In this document: positions 25,449 to 33,560 of the stretch, one piece after another | How positions within the stretch are numbered: position 1 is the first letter of the stretch | How the letters are laid out: each line of letters begins with the position of its first letter | From: Fabrea salina | Taxonomy: Eukaryota > Ciliophora > Heterotrichea > Heterotrichida > Fabreidae | Reading direction: 5' to 3' | Assembly (NCBI GenBank): GCA_022984795.1 | Contig: JALIHJ010000027.1 | Span: forward strand, 186,001 to 250,000 | DNA length: 64,000 nt | Position numbers and translations under genes: made by a program | The notes under the pieces: generated by a model | Told to the model about the DNA's origin: nothing | What the model saw: the letters and a program-made list of their open reading frames with translations, nothing else | Databases searched by the model: none

Positions 25449-26726
25449 TTACCCCTCGTTTCTAGGGAACTTTTCTTTAAAAGCCACAGGACGAGCCAGC
25501 ATGTTAGCTGAGAGTTGCACAGGGTTAGCATCTAGTACATGCCTAGTGTAAACACCTGACTGGCACATAGTCAGCAACTCGGGAGGACAAGCCTCTACTT
25601 GGTCTTCCAGGCCCGGCCTAAACTTGTTAACTAATTGAATATGGCACTTAGGGTACAGTTGTCTGTCTAGAAAGTGCGCATGCTTTATCCTAGTAAATAC
25701 AGGGTGGTTGTAGTTCAGAGAAGAGCAGTCAGGCACAATAGAGTATACGTGACTAGTGCCCCGCGAAGAAGAAACCACGACCCAGGCCTCGTCTAGGCTT
25801 ATGGTGATGTCACTGATCGAAGCACAAGTAAGGCCCCTAGTGAGTTTGTATACAAGAGTATACTTAGGTGAGCTTTCAATTTTGTAAATATGCAAGTACT
25901 GTCCTGAGGCGTGCGCTACCACTAAAAGCCTAGAGGAAGGACTGAACTTCATGTACGAAATAGAACTAGTGAAAGCCTGGAATTCGCAGTAAGCCTGTCC
26001 TGAGTTTAATTGGTGGATGCAGACCTTGCCAAGGTAGTTGTAAGGAGCAGTCAAGTACCCAGACTGCTCAATATAGTTTTTCATAGTGTTAAATCCGTTT
26101 TCAGCAAAAGAAAAAACTTTGTTGGAAATAACATTAGTCAGGCTTGGTTCTGCGTTGTCTTTGGGTTCAGAAAGAACACTTAAACTGTAAGCTAAATGCA
26201 GACTTGATAAAGTCATAATTATTTCAAAGTCGCCTATTCCTCCACGCCCAGCACTAATGCTGTACTTGAGCTCCAAGGTTTCAGAGCAGTAAACTTCTAT
26301 TTCGTAGTCAACTAAGGCTAAAGCAATAACGCTTTCGTTAGCAAGGAAGTGACTTATGCTGCAAGAAGCCCTGATAGAAGAAGTTTGCTCTAGTGGAAAT
26401 AATGAAAAAAGTTGAAGGGTGTTTTTAGGCCACTCTAAAGTCTCGTAAAGCGGCGAGAGTGCAAGGAAGCCCTGAGGAAGGTGCTGGATGCAGGCCACTC
26501 CTGGATTCCTTTTTGAAGCTAGCAGGGCTGGGCTTGAGGGCTCCGATAAATCCCAAACCTGGAATCCTCGTTCGTAGGCTACCAGCAACACAAGGGCAGT
26601 TTTGTTCAGCAAATCCATTTGGGTAAAGTTGACGTAAGTAATAGTATCCACAGGGGTTGAGTGCTGATGCAGAGAATCACTAATTTGTTTGAATACCGTA
26701 GGTAGGTATGAACTGATTGCTTCCAT
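25449..26726 (-). CDS. BCAS3-like WD40 beta-propeller protein
   Basis: A 425-residue protein. It opens with VDTITYVNFTQM and VLLVAYERGFQVWDL, the hallmark of BCAS3, followed by propeller-like segments: VIALALVDYEIEVYCSETLE, ISYMKFSPSSRLLVVAHASG with YLHIYKIE, and a late ISDITISLDEAWVVVSSSRG then TSHVYSI. BCAS3 binds phosphoinositides with PHAF1 at phagophores and also associates with the cytoskeleton in cell migration. Animal BCAS3 is much longer; here only the propeller and a short tail remain. A PROPPIN FRRG motif is not seen. 21 bp upstream of the phosphatase gene on the same strand. Confidence 0.75.
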   Translation of the reverse strand: MEAISSYLPTVFKQISDSLHQHSTPVDTITYVNFTQMDLLNKTALVLLVAYERGFQVWDLSEPSSPALLASKRNPGVACIQHLPQGFLALSPLYETLEWPKNTLQLFSLFPLEQTSSIRASCSISHFLANESVIALALVDYEIEVYCSETLELKYSISAGRGGIGDFEIIMTLSSLHLAYSLSVLSEPKDNAEPSLTNVISNKVFSFAENGFNTMKNYIEQSGYLTAPYNYLGKVCIHQLNSGQAYCEFQAFTSSISYMKFSPSSRLLVVAHASGQYLHIYKIESSPKYTLVYKLTRGLTCASISDITISLDEAWVVVSSSRGTSHVYSIVPDCSSLNYNHPVFTRIKHAHFLDRQLYPKCHIQLVNKFRPGLEDQVEACPPELLTMCQSGVYTRHVLDANPVQLSANMLARPVAFKEKFPRNEG

Positions 26727-26976
26727 TTTGCTATATTATAGTTCTCTAAAAGACTCATTAATCAGCCAAAACAACTTATTTAAAGTAAGTACTTGCTCAT
26801 AACTACCATTTACTCTAGATAGTGTAGATAAGCTCCAAGTAAATTTACTAAGTAAATAGACTGCTTGGGCTCTGCAAAGTCCTTAGAAGGCGTAAAGTAA
26901 CTCCCATCTTAAAACCTGGAGTGTTAGTGATGCACACCCCGCACTCGATATCAAAGCGGTATATTTAAATATTTAA
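26727..26976. promoter_or_regulatory. Largest intergenic gap (250 bp), shared upstream region of BCAS3-like and homeodomain genes
   Basis: Divergent spacer, about ten times the usual gap. No ORF above about 20 codons, no tRNA-like structure. It holds a block gatagtgtagataagctcc near 26818 and TTTACTAAGTAAA, a 13-bp inverted repeat near 26843. It ends in two abutting copies of the palindrome ATTTAAAT (26963-26978), the second overlapping the homeodomain ATG. The extra length suggests regulated expression of the homeodomain gene; this is inference. Confidence 0.5.
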
Positions 26977-27447
26977 ATGTCAAGACTACACAACGAAAAA
27001 GAGAACCTGCCGCCTCGCTCGAAGAAGAAAGGCAGCAATAAAAGGAAGCGCAAGTCTAACTGGCAGCTGGCGTTTCTGCAGCAAGAATTTATGCGGGACC
27101 CAGATTGGACCAAAGAGACCATGGCGTTCATTGCAAAGGAGACCGGGCTCTCAGAAGCCCAAGTTTACAAGTGGGGCTGGGATCAGAAAAAGAAACTTGC
27201 TTTCCGTCCTAGAGCTGCTTTGAGTTTAGGGCAGCTTTTCAGGTCTTTACCTGTTTCTGAACCTTTGCCCAACAAAGTCTTGCCTGCAGCTCCTGAGTTT
27301 GAGTCCCCAGAGCTCCTTCCACCACATGATTTGGACCTTCAAATGTACCAACTTCAAAAGGCTTATAGAGTTGACATGGAGAGCGCTTCGCACGACAGAC
27401 ACTCTACTCATCTTGCTAATTTATTGCAGAGTTTCTCTAGATTGTAA
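26977..27447 (+). CDS. Homeodomain protein
   Basis: A 156-residue protein. Residues about 15-74 form a homeodomain: basic arm KKKGSNKRKRKSNWQLAFLQ, helix 2 TKETMAFIAKETGLSEAQ, and recognition helix with VYKWGWDQKKKL. The helix has the invariant Trp and basic run, but Gly replaces the usual Phe after W and Asp-Gln replaces Asn-Arg at the positions that normally contact DNA bases, so specificity may be unusual. The remaining 80 residues are Pro/Leu-rich and helical (SLGQLFRSLP, DLQMYQLQKAYRV). Ciliate genomes carry few homeodomain genes. It has the longest upstream gap in the window. Presumed nuclear transcription factor. Confidence 0.82.
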   Translation: MSRLHNEKENLPPRSKKKGSNKRKRKSNWQLAFLQQEFMRDPDWTKETMAFIAKETGLSEAQVYKWGWDQKKKLAFRPRAALSLGQLFRSLPVSEPLPNKVLPAAPEFESPELLPPHDLDLQMYQLQKAYRVDMESASHDRHSTHLANLLQSFSRL

Positions 27448-27633
27448 GTCCATAGGTAATTCCTCTTGTTATGATTGTTACTCATGTGTCGAATTCTAGT
27501 TGCTTAGAACAAGCTAGTTCAGGGCTTACCAAATATTCATTTATAAGCTATTATACAATTCAAGAGCCCTGCATGCTTCAGTTAATTTTGTCCACAGAAT
27601 TTGAAAAGTCTCTTAACAAATTACAAATATTAA
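27448..27633. other. 186-bp intergenic region
   Basis: Between two same-strand genes. AT-rich, with several short frames closed by TAA/TAG and no ATG frame that looks like coding. I see no RNA gene or repeat in it. It presumably holds the homeodomain 3' end and the promoter of the CDGSH gene. Confidence 0.5.
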
Positions 27634-27870
27634 ATGGATTCCGACAACTCAGCTTTAACTGAATCCTCACAGAAGACCTATTCAGTAGAGTTGCAGCACG
27701 GAAAAATATACGTGCTGTGCACGTGTGACAGATCAAAAAGAATGCCATTTTGCGACGGGTCCCACGGAAGTTCGGGACCGAAACCAACTATTTTCAAGTC
27801 AAATAAGTCAACAACCTATCTAATTTGTTCAGGCAAAGCCTGTGAAGAAAACTCCAACCTTGCCTGGTAA
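27634..27870 (+). CDS. CDGSH iron-sulfur domain protein
   Basis: A 78-residue protein. The motif CTCDRSKRMPFCDGSH gives the three Cys and one His that coordinate a 2Fe-2S cluster in CDGSH proteins (mitoNEET/CISD family). A second copy would be expected in CISD3-type proteins. Here the matching place reads ICSGKACEENSNLAW and lacks the PFCDGTH part, so it has one good cluster site and a degenerate second one. No transmembrane anchor and no strong mitochondrial presequence. Probably a soluble redox or iron-sulfur transfer protein. Its TAA ends 27 bp from the apparent TGA stop of the convergent F-box-like gene. Confidence 0.88.
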   Translation: MDSDNSALTESSQKTYSVELQHGKIYVLCTCDRSKRMPFCDGSHGSSGPKPTIFKSNKSTTYLICSGKACEENSNLAW

Positions 27871-27897
27871 TTAACTTGCATTAATTATTAATGAGCG

Positions 27898-29250
27898 TCA
27901 GGAAGCTATTTCTAGGTACTCAGCTTTAGGAATTAAGTCATAAACGTTTAAAGCCATGGACCCGTAAGAGTTTTTGTTTTTTTCTTTTCCGTATAAAATC
28001 AAAAAGGGCCTTATGTACTTAGCCTCCACATCTGCTTCAAAGAAGTGGTTAACCCTTTTCCTGGTAAAAGGCTCCCCAAAGTACAGAATGTAAATTTCAT
28101 AAGGACTCTGAAATATCCCTTTGTAAGCAGACACGTGCAGTATCTTAACTTCTTGCGACCCTAAGTGCAGTCTGTAAACTATTTCTGTAGTAGTTAAGTC
28201 GTAGAACCTGAGTTCTGAGTTTGGAGTGTCCAGGCATATCAAGTACTTGTCTACAAGTTTATACTCAAATGAGTAAAGCATAAGTGCATATTTGTCTTTG
28301 TTGTTTAAGTAAACACGTTGGTAGTCAGAAATGTGAGTTAAGAACTTCTCAGTTTTTTCATTGTTTTGGGCTTTGCCTGTAGTTACTTTAAAAACCTTTT
28401 CTTTAGTTTGGATGCTTTTAAAAGGCTTAGCTGAGTTCCCTCTGTAGAAGTTTATTGAGTTACCATGGTAAACCAGAAAAACATTAGAGTCCACTTCAGG
28501 CACGTGGATGCCTTTGATTCCTTCCTCAATTCGAATACATTTTAGTATTGACAAGTGTTTGCTCATTACAAACACTGCTGACTCACTCTGTAACAAAAAG
28601 TTTTCTCCTGAGTTGTAGAACCTTATCTTGGAGATGCTTCTGTTTTTAAAGGGCAGCACTTTTACACTGTAGTTTTGGCAAGTTGCATAGTCAAACCCTA
28701 GAACAAACATAACTAAGTTCTCAGGAGTGGAAGCAACTATTCTGTTCTTGTAAGCCTTTGCTAACTCCACATGACCTGGACACTCTAGAATTTCCTTAGA
28801 AAGCATTTCTGTGTTCCAGCGATTGCATTCTTTGACCAAAATATAGTTTTCGCTGTAGAAAAAAATCAGTTTCTGAGCTCCGTCAGACGTAAAGTGGAAA
28901 GGAACAAGAGGCTGCAGCGCACGCAACTTTATGTAAGGCTTGTAAAACATGTTGCAGTGCAGAAGTTTATACCTCAAAGCAGACTCTAACTGGTATACCA
29001 GAAGACTTTTGTCAACTGGATAGAAACTCTCGCTGCCACTGGTTGTAGCTGCTTTTTCGTGGATCCGAACAAACTTATCAGTCAGGAACTTGTAAAATTC
29101 TTTAGAAGAAAAGCAAAAGGTTTTAAACTCCACAAAAGTTAAGTAAGAAATAATCTCTCTCATTAAGTTGTTGCTCAAGAACAAAAGCTTAGGCGGCTTT
29201 TTGGCTTCTTGTTTGTTCAGAACGTATAAGAATTTCCTATTGCTTTCCAT
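27898..29250 (-). CDS. F-box-like protein, beta-propeller-like C-terminus
   Basis: I take the start at MESNRKFLYVL (29250; 450 residues), since the frame further upstream opens with GTG. Residues 22-65 resemble an F-box (LFLSNNLMREIISYLTFVEF then KTFCFSSKEFYKF). The rest, about 350 residues, is rich in short beta strands of the kind seen in degenerate WD/Kelch propellers (KLIFFYSENYILVKECNRW, NFLLQSESAVFVMSKH, YLICLDTPNSELRFYDL). An SCF ubiquitin-ligase adaptor role would follow from the F-box, but the match is weak. The apparent stop is TGA. Reading on adds nine codons and ends in a TAA (27873-27871) that touches the convergent CDGSH stop. Confidence 0.7.
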   Translation of the reverse strand: MESNRKFLYVLNKQEAKKPPKLLFLSNNLMREIISYLTFVEFKTFCFSSKEFYKFLTDKFVRIHEKAATTSGSESFYPVDKSLLVYQLESALRYKLLHCNMFYKPYIKLRALQPLVPFHFTSDGAQKLIFFYSENYILVKECNRWNTEMLSKEILECPGHVELAKAYKNRIVASTPENLVMFVLGFDYATCQNYSVKVLPFKNRSISKIRFYNSGENFLLQSESAVFVMSKHLSILKCIRIEEGIKGIHVPEVDSNVFLVYHGNSINFYRGNSAKPFKSIQTKEKVFKVTTGKAQNNEKTEKFLTHISDYQRVYLNNKDKYALMLYSFEYKLVDKYLICLDTPNSELRFYDLTTTEIVYRLHLGSQEVKILHVSAYKGIFQSPYEIYILYFGEPFTRKRVNHFFEADVEAKYIRPFLILYGKEKNKNSYGSMALNVYDLIPKAEYLEIAS

Positions 29251-29423
29251 TATAATAGTTCCTGATTTTCTGACTCCAAATAAGGTTTTGCAACCAACAG
29301 TCAGACTTGCTGAGGACACTCTTCACAAGTCAGAATCAAAACTATCCCCAGAAAACAAAAAGAGATGTTGGCCAGGAACCTCTGCACCCGCACTAAGCAC
29401 ATAAAGAAATAGGTAGCTTATAA
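29251..29423. other. 173-bp divergent intergenic region with an open frame lacking ATG
   Basis: Between the F-box-like and the following gene. On the plus strand a frame reads VPDFLTPNKVLQPTVRLAED and on to a TAA at about 29402, with gene-like codons but no ATG in it. On the minus strand a 33-codon hydrophobic ORF (MCLVRVQRFLANISF...) ends at a TGA near 29300. Neither is supported enough to call a gene. Confidence 0.4.
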
Positions 29424-30734
29424 ATGTTAAATGCTCACAATATCTGGTCCCCTGAAGTGGGTTATGACGAAGACTTCCTAGTTGCCCAAAACCTAGAAAC
29501 AGAGCTAGGAGAAGGCCTTTTCTTATCAGATTTGCTAAGGATAGAGTTCCGAGTAGAACTGAGAGAAACGCTTATTATGAAATTCTTAAAGTAAGTTTTA
29601 CACAGAACCAACAGCAAAGAAGTCCAAATTGTAAAAAAACTAGACCAGTGGAATAAAGAAAAACCCGCGTTGTGCCTTCTGAATAAGAATAATGTCGTCT
29701 TATTGACTGCTCAGGGAAAAAAAACCCAAGGGTTGACAGTATACACCAGTGAAAGTTATGAAGACTTGCTGCAGGGAATCCAAGTAGACAACCTTCACTT
29801 GTGTAAGTTAGAAGGCAATTACCCTTACTGCTTCTTAATCCTTTCTGCAGCTTGGATTATCTTTAAGAACCCCCAACTAAACTTCGAGGAACTTATAGAG
29901 CAACTCAAGCATGCCTCTTCTTACATAAACCAACTAGAAACTGAACTAATCCAGTTTATTTACAACAACTCCAAGATTTCAGCTAAACAACTTCTAATTA
30001 AGTTCCAAGAAGCAAAGTCACTGTTTTACATTCCAAACTCCAAAGAAAGCGAGTCAAGTATAGCTTCTCCTAGGAACGCACCTGACTTTGCTAAAAGGAG
30101 CCATGAAGAAAGCAGTCCGAGCTTCGAAAGAACCCTTGAACCCACTGAAAAGTTCGGAATTTCTAAACCTTCCGGAGACTTCGAAACCACCGAGCACTTT
30201 AAAACTTGCTTTCCAAAAGACCAGCCTTCCTTAGCAACCTCTGAATTAAATGCTTCCGAAACACTTGAATACTCGATTTCTAATGAACTTTCGTGCAAAA
30301 CTTTTAGACTCAGCGACTCAGTGCTGAATTACTCGTGTCCTACCTCTGAAAGGGTGTCTATTCAGTCCTCTGCTTCACCAGTAAGTTACAGAGACGATCT
30401 AAAGGGGTCTAACCCTTTTATTTACTTACCTGAAGACTTGTACCCCACCATGACTATTGAAGACAGCAACACACCCCTGGAGTCCCCCAGAAACATGACT
30501 ATGCCTATATCTGACATTAAAGACAGACTTAAACTCCCTGAAACTATGGAAGACATGGACTTTGAAGAAGAGTCTGAGTTGGAACTTGGGTCAATAGAGT
30601 CAAGTCACAATGCCCAGTCACCATACTTGATGACTCAAATTTCCCTTCCAAAAAGCATTAGGGGTTCAATAGCCTTTGAAGACGGAAAAGCTGGTGCGTG
30701 CAACTGCTCCTGCCAGGTTTGTTCTATCTTTTAA
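29424..30734 (+). CDS. Unknown protein with C-terminal CaaX box
   Basis: The start at 29424 (MLNAHNIWSPEVGYDEDF) is followed by a 15-nt intron at 29591-29605 that must be removed to continue, giving 431 residues. Residues 1-190 are folded and helical (LLRIEFRVELRETLIMKF, YCFLILSAAWIIFKNPQL, FEELIEQLKHASSYINQL). Residues 190-420 are acidic, Ser/Thr/Pro-rich and probably phosphorylated. The protein ends CNCSCQVCSIF, so CSIF is a possible prenylation CaaX box, preceded by further cysteines suitable for palmitoylation. No known domain. A membrane-attached signalling or scaffold protein is a reasonable inference. Confidence 0.8.
29591..29605 (+). other. 15-nt spliceosomal intron
   Basis: GTAAGTTTTACACAG. 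Unspliced, the frame meets TAA inside the intron (AAG TAA). Splicing gives TTA AA|A ACC and a continuous frame on both sides. Confidence 0.93.
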
Positions 30735-30765
30735 TTAAGTGTAATTACTTAGTAATTAAAGTTTA

Positions 30766-31428
30766 ATGGAAGACTTAAAAAAGAGAATTTCTGAGTTAGA
30801 AAAAGAAAACAACAAGTACTCTGAAGAAAGAGAAGAACTCCTGAACCGAATATCTGAACTCGAAGACCAAGTAGAAGACTTAACTCTGCAACTCAAAAAA
30901 CACAACTCCAACAAAGTTCCTTCCCAAATTTCTATCAGTGCCAACCACTACCCCTCTGCTGCACAAGACGACGAACCCTGGCTTTTTTACGCTGCTCCTG
31001 GACGCACTACACAAGAACTCATGTCAGTTTTAGACTTTTCAGACGTTTTTGAACTCCAAGCTCCAGACCTTTTGTCTGAAGAAGCAGTCTGGATCAAATT
31101 GCTCCAAAAAATGCACGGAGACGACCTTCCAGTAAACTTGCCTGCTTTGAGGAAGTTAGCTTCTGCCCAGTTGTATTCAGCGTGTCACCACGAACTTATG
31201 CTAGTTGTTAGAAACATTCCAGGTGCTTCGCATAGTTTGTTCCAGCACATTTTGCCTCATGTGGCTACCCTAACTGAGTTTGTCAACAACGCTTGGACTG
31301 AAATTGAAAACAACAACCCTGAATTGCTAGGAAGAATTGCAGTAGTTTTGGAGTGCGAGCAAGAAATTAAAGTCCTGAGTGTTGACAGGGATGATACTAG
31401 AATGTCTCTGTTTGTGGAAGCTTTGTAG
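30766..31428 (+). CDS. Unknown protein, N-terminal coiled coil
   Basis: A 220-residue protein. Residues 1-48 form a strong leucine-heptad coiled coil (LKKRISELEKENNKYSEERE). After a short linker with EPWLFYAAPGRTT comes a compact all-helical domain (VLDFSDVFELQAPDLLSEEA, LPALRKLASAQLYSACHHEL, LFQHILPHVATLTEFVNNAW). I do not recognise the domain. No signal or membrane segment, so cytosolic or nuclear. It lies 31 bp after the CaaX protein gene and 18 bp before the SleB-like gene, all on the same strand. Confidence 0.8.
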   Translation: MEDLKKRISELEKENNKYSEEREELLNRISELEDQVEDLTLQLKKHNSNKVPSQISISANHYPSAAQDDEPWLFYAAPGRTTQELMSVLDFSDVFELQAPDLLSEEAVWIKLLQKMHGDDLPVNLPALRKLASAQLYSACHHELMLVVRNIPGASHSLFQHILPHVATLTEFVNNAWTEIENNNPELLGRIAVVLECEQEIKVLSVDRDDTRMSLFVEAL

Positions 31429-31446
31429 TAACTTAAAGTAGATAAT

Positions 31447-31842
31447 ATGGAAGTTAATGATGAATTAATAATAGCCAAGACTATATACAACGAAGCAAGA
31501 GGAGAAGGTTATGAAGGAATGCAAGCAGTGGCAGCTACTATGCAAAATCGATACAAACTCAACAGAGGGTACATGGGAAATAGGGACTTCTACCAGATCT
31601 GTGTCAAGGCGTATGATGGGGCAATTGGTTCTGACCCAAGCCCAGCTGGACCAGAAGATCAAATAGCCCTTGAGTACTGTAAAGAACTTGCAGCTGCAGT
31701 GAAGAATTTAGCAGTCCCTGATAACACAGACGGCTGCACTCACTTTGCAACTACTAGAAATGCCTTTGATAGGTACTCTGTAGATGGCAAGATGGTTTAC
31801 AAGATGAAGCTGGGGAATCACTACTTTTTTCAAGAGTTTTAA
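31447..31842 (+). CDS. SleB/CwlJ-type (Hydrolase_2) cell-wall-hydrolase-like protein
   Basis: A 131-residue protein made almost entirely of one domain. IIAKTIYNEARGEGYEGMQA with VAATMQNRY matches the core of the SleB/CwlJ family, in which the Glu of the EARGE motif is the likely catalytic acid; DFYQICVKAYDG and HFATTRNAFDRY fit the rest. Known members are bacterial spore-cortex or cell-wall lytic hydrolases acting on peptidoglycan. No signal peptide is visible. A ciliate copy could digest bacterial prey walls or be a coopted enzyme. Bacterial ancestry is suggested by family distribution. Codon use is slightly richer in GAT/AAT than its neighbours. Its stop abuts the kinesin stop with no base between. 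Confidence 0.8.
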   Translation: MEVNDELIIAKTIYNEARGEGYEGMQAVAATMQNRYKLNRGYMGNRDFYQICVKAYDGAIGSDPSPAGPEDQIALEYCKELAAAVKNLAVPDNTDGCTHFATTRNAFDRYSVDGKMVYKMKLGNHYFFQEF

Positions 31843-33531
31843 TTAGTAAAGGGAGAACTCGCTAACTTTAGGAGACTCCGGGGACCAAGAGAACTTAACA
31901 GGGGAATCTACAAGTGCCTGTTTGGTTCGGATTCTGTAGTTTTTGATCTTATCAATTGCGTTAAATAAAAACTTTTCTAAGTTTCTAAGCTGTGTGTGCG
32001 AAAGTATTTCAAGATTTTCTTGGTTTTCCAAGATTCTAAGCTTTCTATTGCTAGTTTCTAGAGACACTTTGAGTTGTTGGATTTCAGAGTCTTTACTTCC
32101 TACTTGGGTTTCCAAAAGGTGTTTTTGTTGCTTGAGTTTTGTGAGTTTGCTTTGGAGGTCAGTTTTTTCCTGAGTGAGTTCTTCTTTTTCACAGAGGCTG
32201 CAAATAAGTTCTTCGTGCATGCTTTTCATCCTTTCATAAGCAAAGAGTCCTTGACTGTCGAACGAAATAACTTCAGTTTGGAACTTAGGCTCGGCTTGAG
32301 TAATTAGGTCTCCTGAAGTTTCTTGCCAGATAACTTTGTCGTGGCTTTTAAAAAGCACTTGACTAGGAGTTCTTTTGAGGGCTTCAAGTTCTCTTTTGAG
32401 TTGTTCAATGTCTCTTTGGTAAGCCATGATTAGTTCTGCGTTGGAGTCTGTTCTGATGTTTGCTTCTACTTTGTTAGTGATCTTTTTGGCCCTTCCGCCG
32501 AACCTCAGAGTGCTAAGTGTCATTTCAAACTGGGAAAAAGTAGGCGTTACTGTGCAGATTATGCTTGTGAGTGAGTTTCCTCCTAAAGAACTTCTGAGTA
32601 TCTTGGTTAGTTTGGAGTTCCTGTAAGGTACGTGTCGTTTTGACTGGGAATCAGACAAAGTGTTGATGACTTGGCACAGGTAAAAAAGACTAGTGTTGAT
32701 GTGCTTTCCTTCTTTAAGGAGCTTGTCAGACTGAAGGTTAGAAACCCTTTCACTCCCAGCAAGGTCCACAAAGTTAATTACACTTTGAGTAGTGAACGTG
32801 CTTTCCTCTATGTAACTGACTGCTTTGGCGTGGACTTGGAAAATAGTGTGGGACCGCGAACTTTGGTGGTTCATAGCAGTGGCAGCAGTTCTTCTGTTTT
32901 CTTCGCCGATTTCTATGAATTCCATTACTTCTTCGATTCTTTGGAAACTAGGGCAGGACAAGTTTTTAACGTAAAAACCCTTTTGAGGGTCCTCGTTGAC
33001 TGAAAGAATGTCCCCTTTGAACTTAGAACTTCCTAAGAGGTCATAGACTTGCTCATTGTAAATCTCTATGTAACTACAAGACATTTGGAAGTCCTTGTCA
33101 GAACTTTGCGAAACTTCACTGTAAATGTGCTCAAGGCCATGAAGAACTATTCCTTTTTCCTCGTTGCAAACTAACTCGTTAGACTTGTTCCCCATCATAG
33201 TGTAGGTTTTTCCACTCCCTGTTTGTCCATAAGCAAAAATAGTTGAGTTGTACCCTTTGAGAAAAGCACTCACAGCTTTTGAAGCAACTGCTTTGTAGAG
33301 TTGGAAGTTAGAAGAGTCTTTGAAACAAAAGTCTGAGTAATCCTTACCGTAGTTAAACGACTCTAAGTTACCTGCAAGTCGGTTGGTGTCTTTAAGAACT
33401 TGCAAAAAGGCTTCCTGCAAGCTCACTGTTTTTTCAGAAACGTTCCAGATTTGGGGGTCTTGGTCTTGGGCTTCTTTAGAATTTAAAGGCCTCATTCTCA
33501 AAGCTACTTGGATGTTTTCACTGCGACCCAT
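31843..33531 (-). CDS. Kinesin, N-terminal motor
   Basis: A 562-residue protein. The motor domain fills residues 1-350: IQVALRMRPLN, P-loop AYGQTGSGKTYTMMG, switch I NHQSSRSHTIF, switch II FVDLAGSERVSN, and the microtubule-binding HVPYRNSKLTKILRSSLGG. A neck and coiled coil follow (residues 370-530), then a short tail with SPVKFSWSPESPKVSEF. The motor sequence and N-terminal placement resemble kinesin-7 (CENP-E-like), though the tail is far shorter than in animal CENP-E. Plus-end-directed transport or spindle work is expected. It diverges from separase with 29 bp between start codons. Confidence 0.93.
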   Translation of the reverse strand: MGRSENIQVALRMRPLNSKEAQDQDPQIWNVSEKTVSLQEAFLQVLKDTNRLAGNLESFNYGKDYSDFCFKDSSNFQLYKAVASKAVSAFLKGYNSTIFAYGQTGSGKTYTMMGNKSNELVCNEEKGIVLHGLEHIYSEVSQSSDKDFQMSCSYIEIYNEQVYDLLGSSKFKGDILSVNEDPQKGFYVKNLSCPSFQRIEEVMEFIEIGEENRRTAATAMNHQSSRSHTIFQVHAKAVSYIEESTFTTQSVINFVDLAGSERVSNLQSDKLLKEGKHINTSLFYLCQVINTLSDSQSKRHVPYRNSKLTKILRSSLGGNSLTSIICTVTPTFSQFEMTLSTLRFGGRAKKITNKVEANIRTDSNAELIMAYQRDIEQLKRELEALKRTPSQVLFKSHDKVIWQETSGDLITQAEPKFQTEVISFDSQGLFAYERMKSMHEELICSLCEKEELTQEKTDLQSKLTKLKQQKHLLETQVGSKDSEIQQLKVSLETSNRKLRILENQENLEILSHTQLRNLEKFLFNAIDKIKNYRIRTKQALVDSPVKFSWSPESPKVSEFSLY

Positions 33532-33560
33532 TTAAATTTACCCCCCCAATTACCATTTTA

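Noticed and set aside
27471-27662. 63-codon plus frame between homeodomain and CDGSH genes
   Set aside because: It overlaps the CDGSH start in another phase, has AT-rich non-gene codon use and no resemblance to a protein family.
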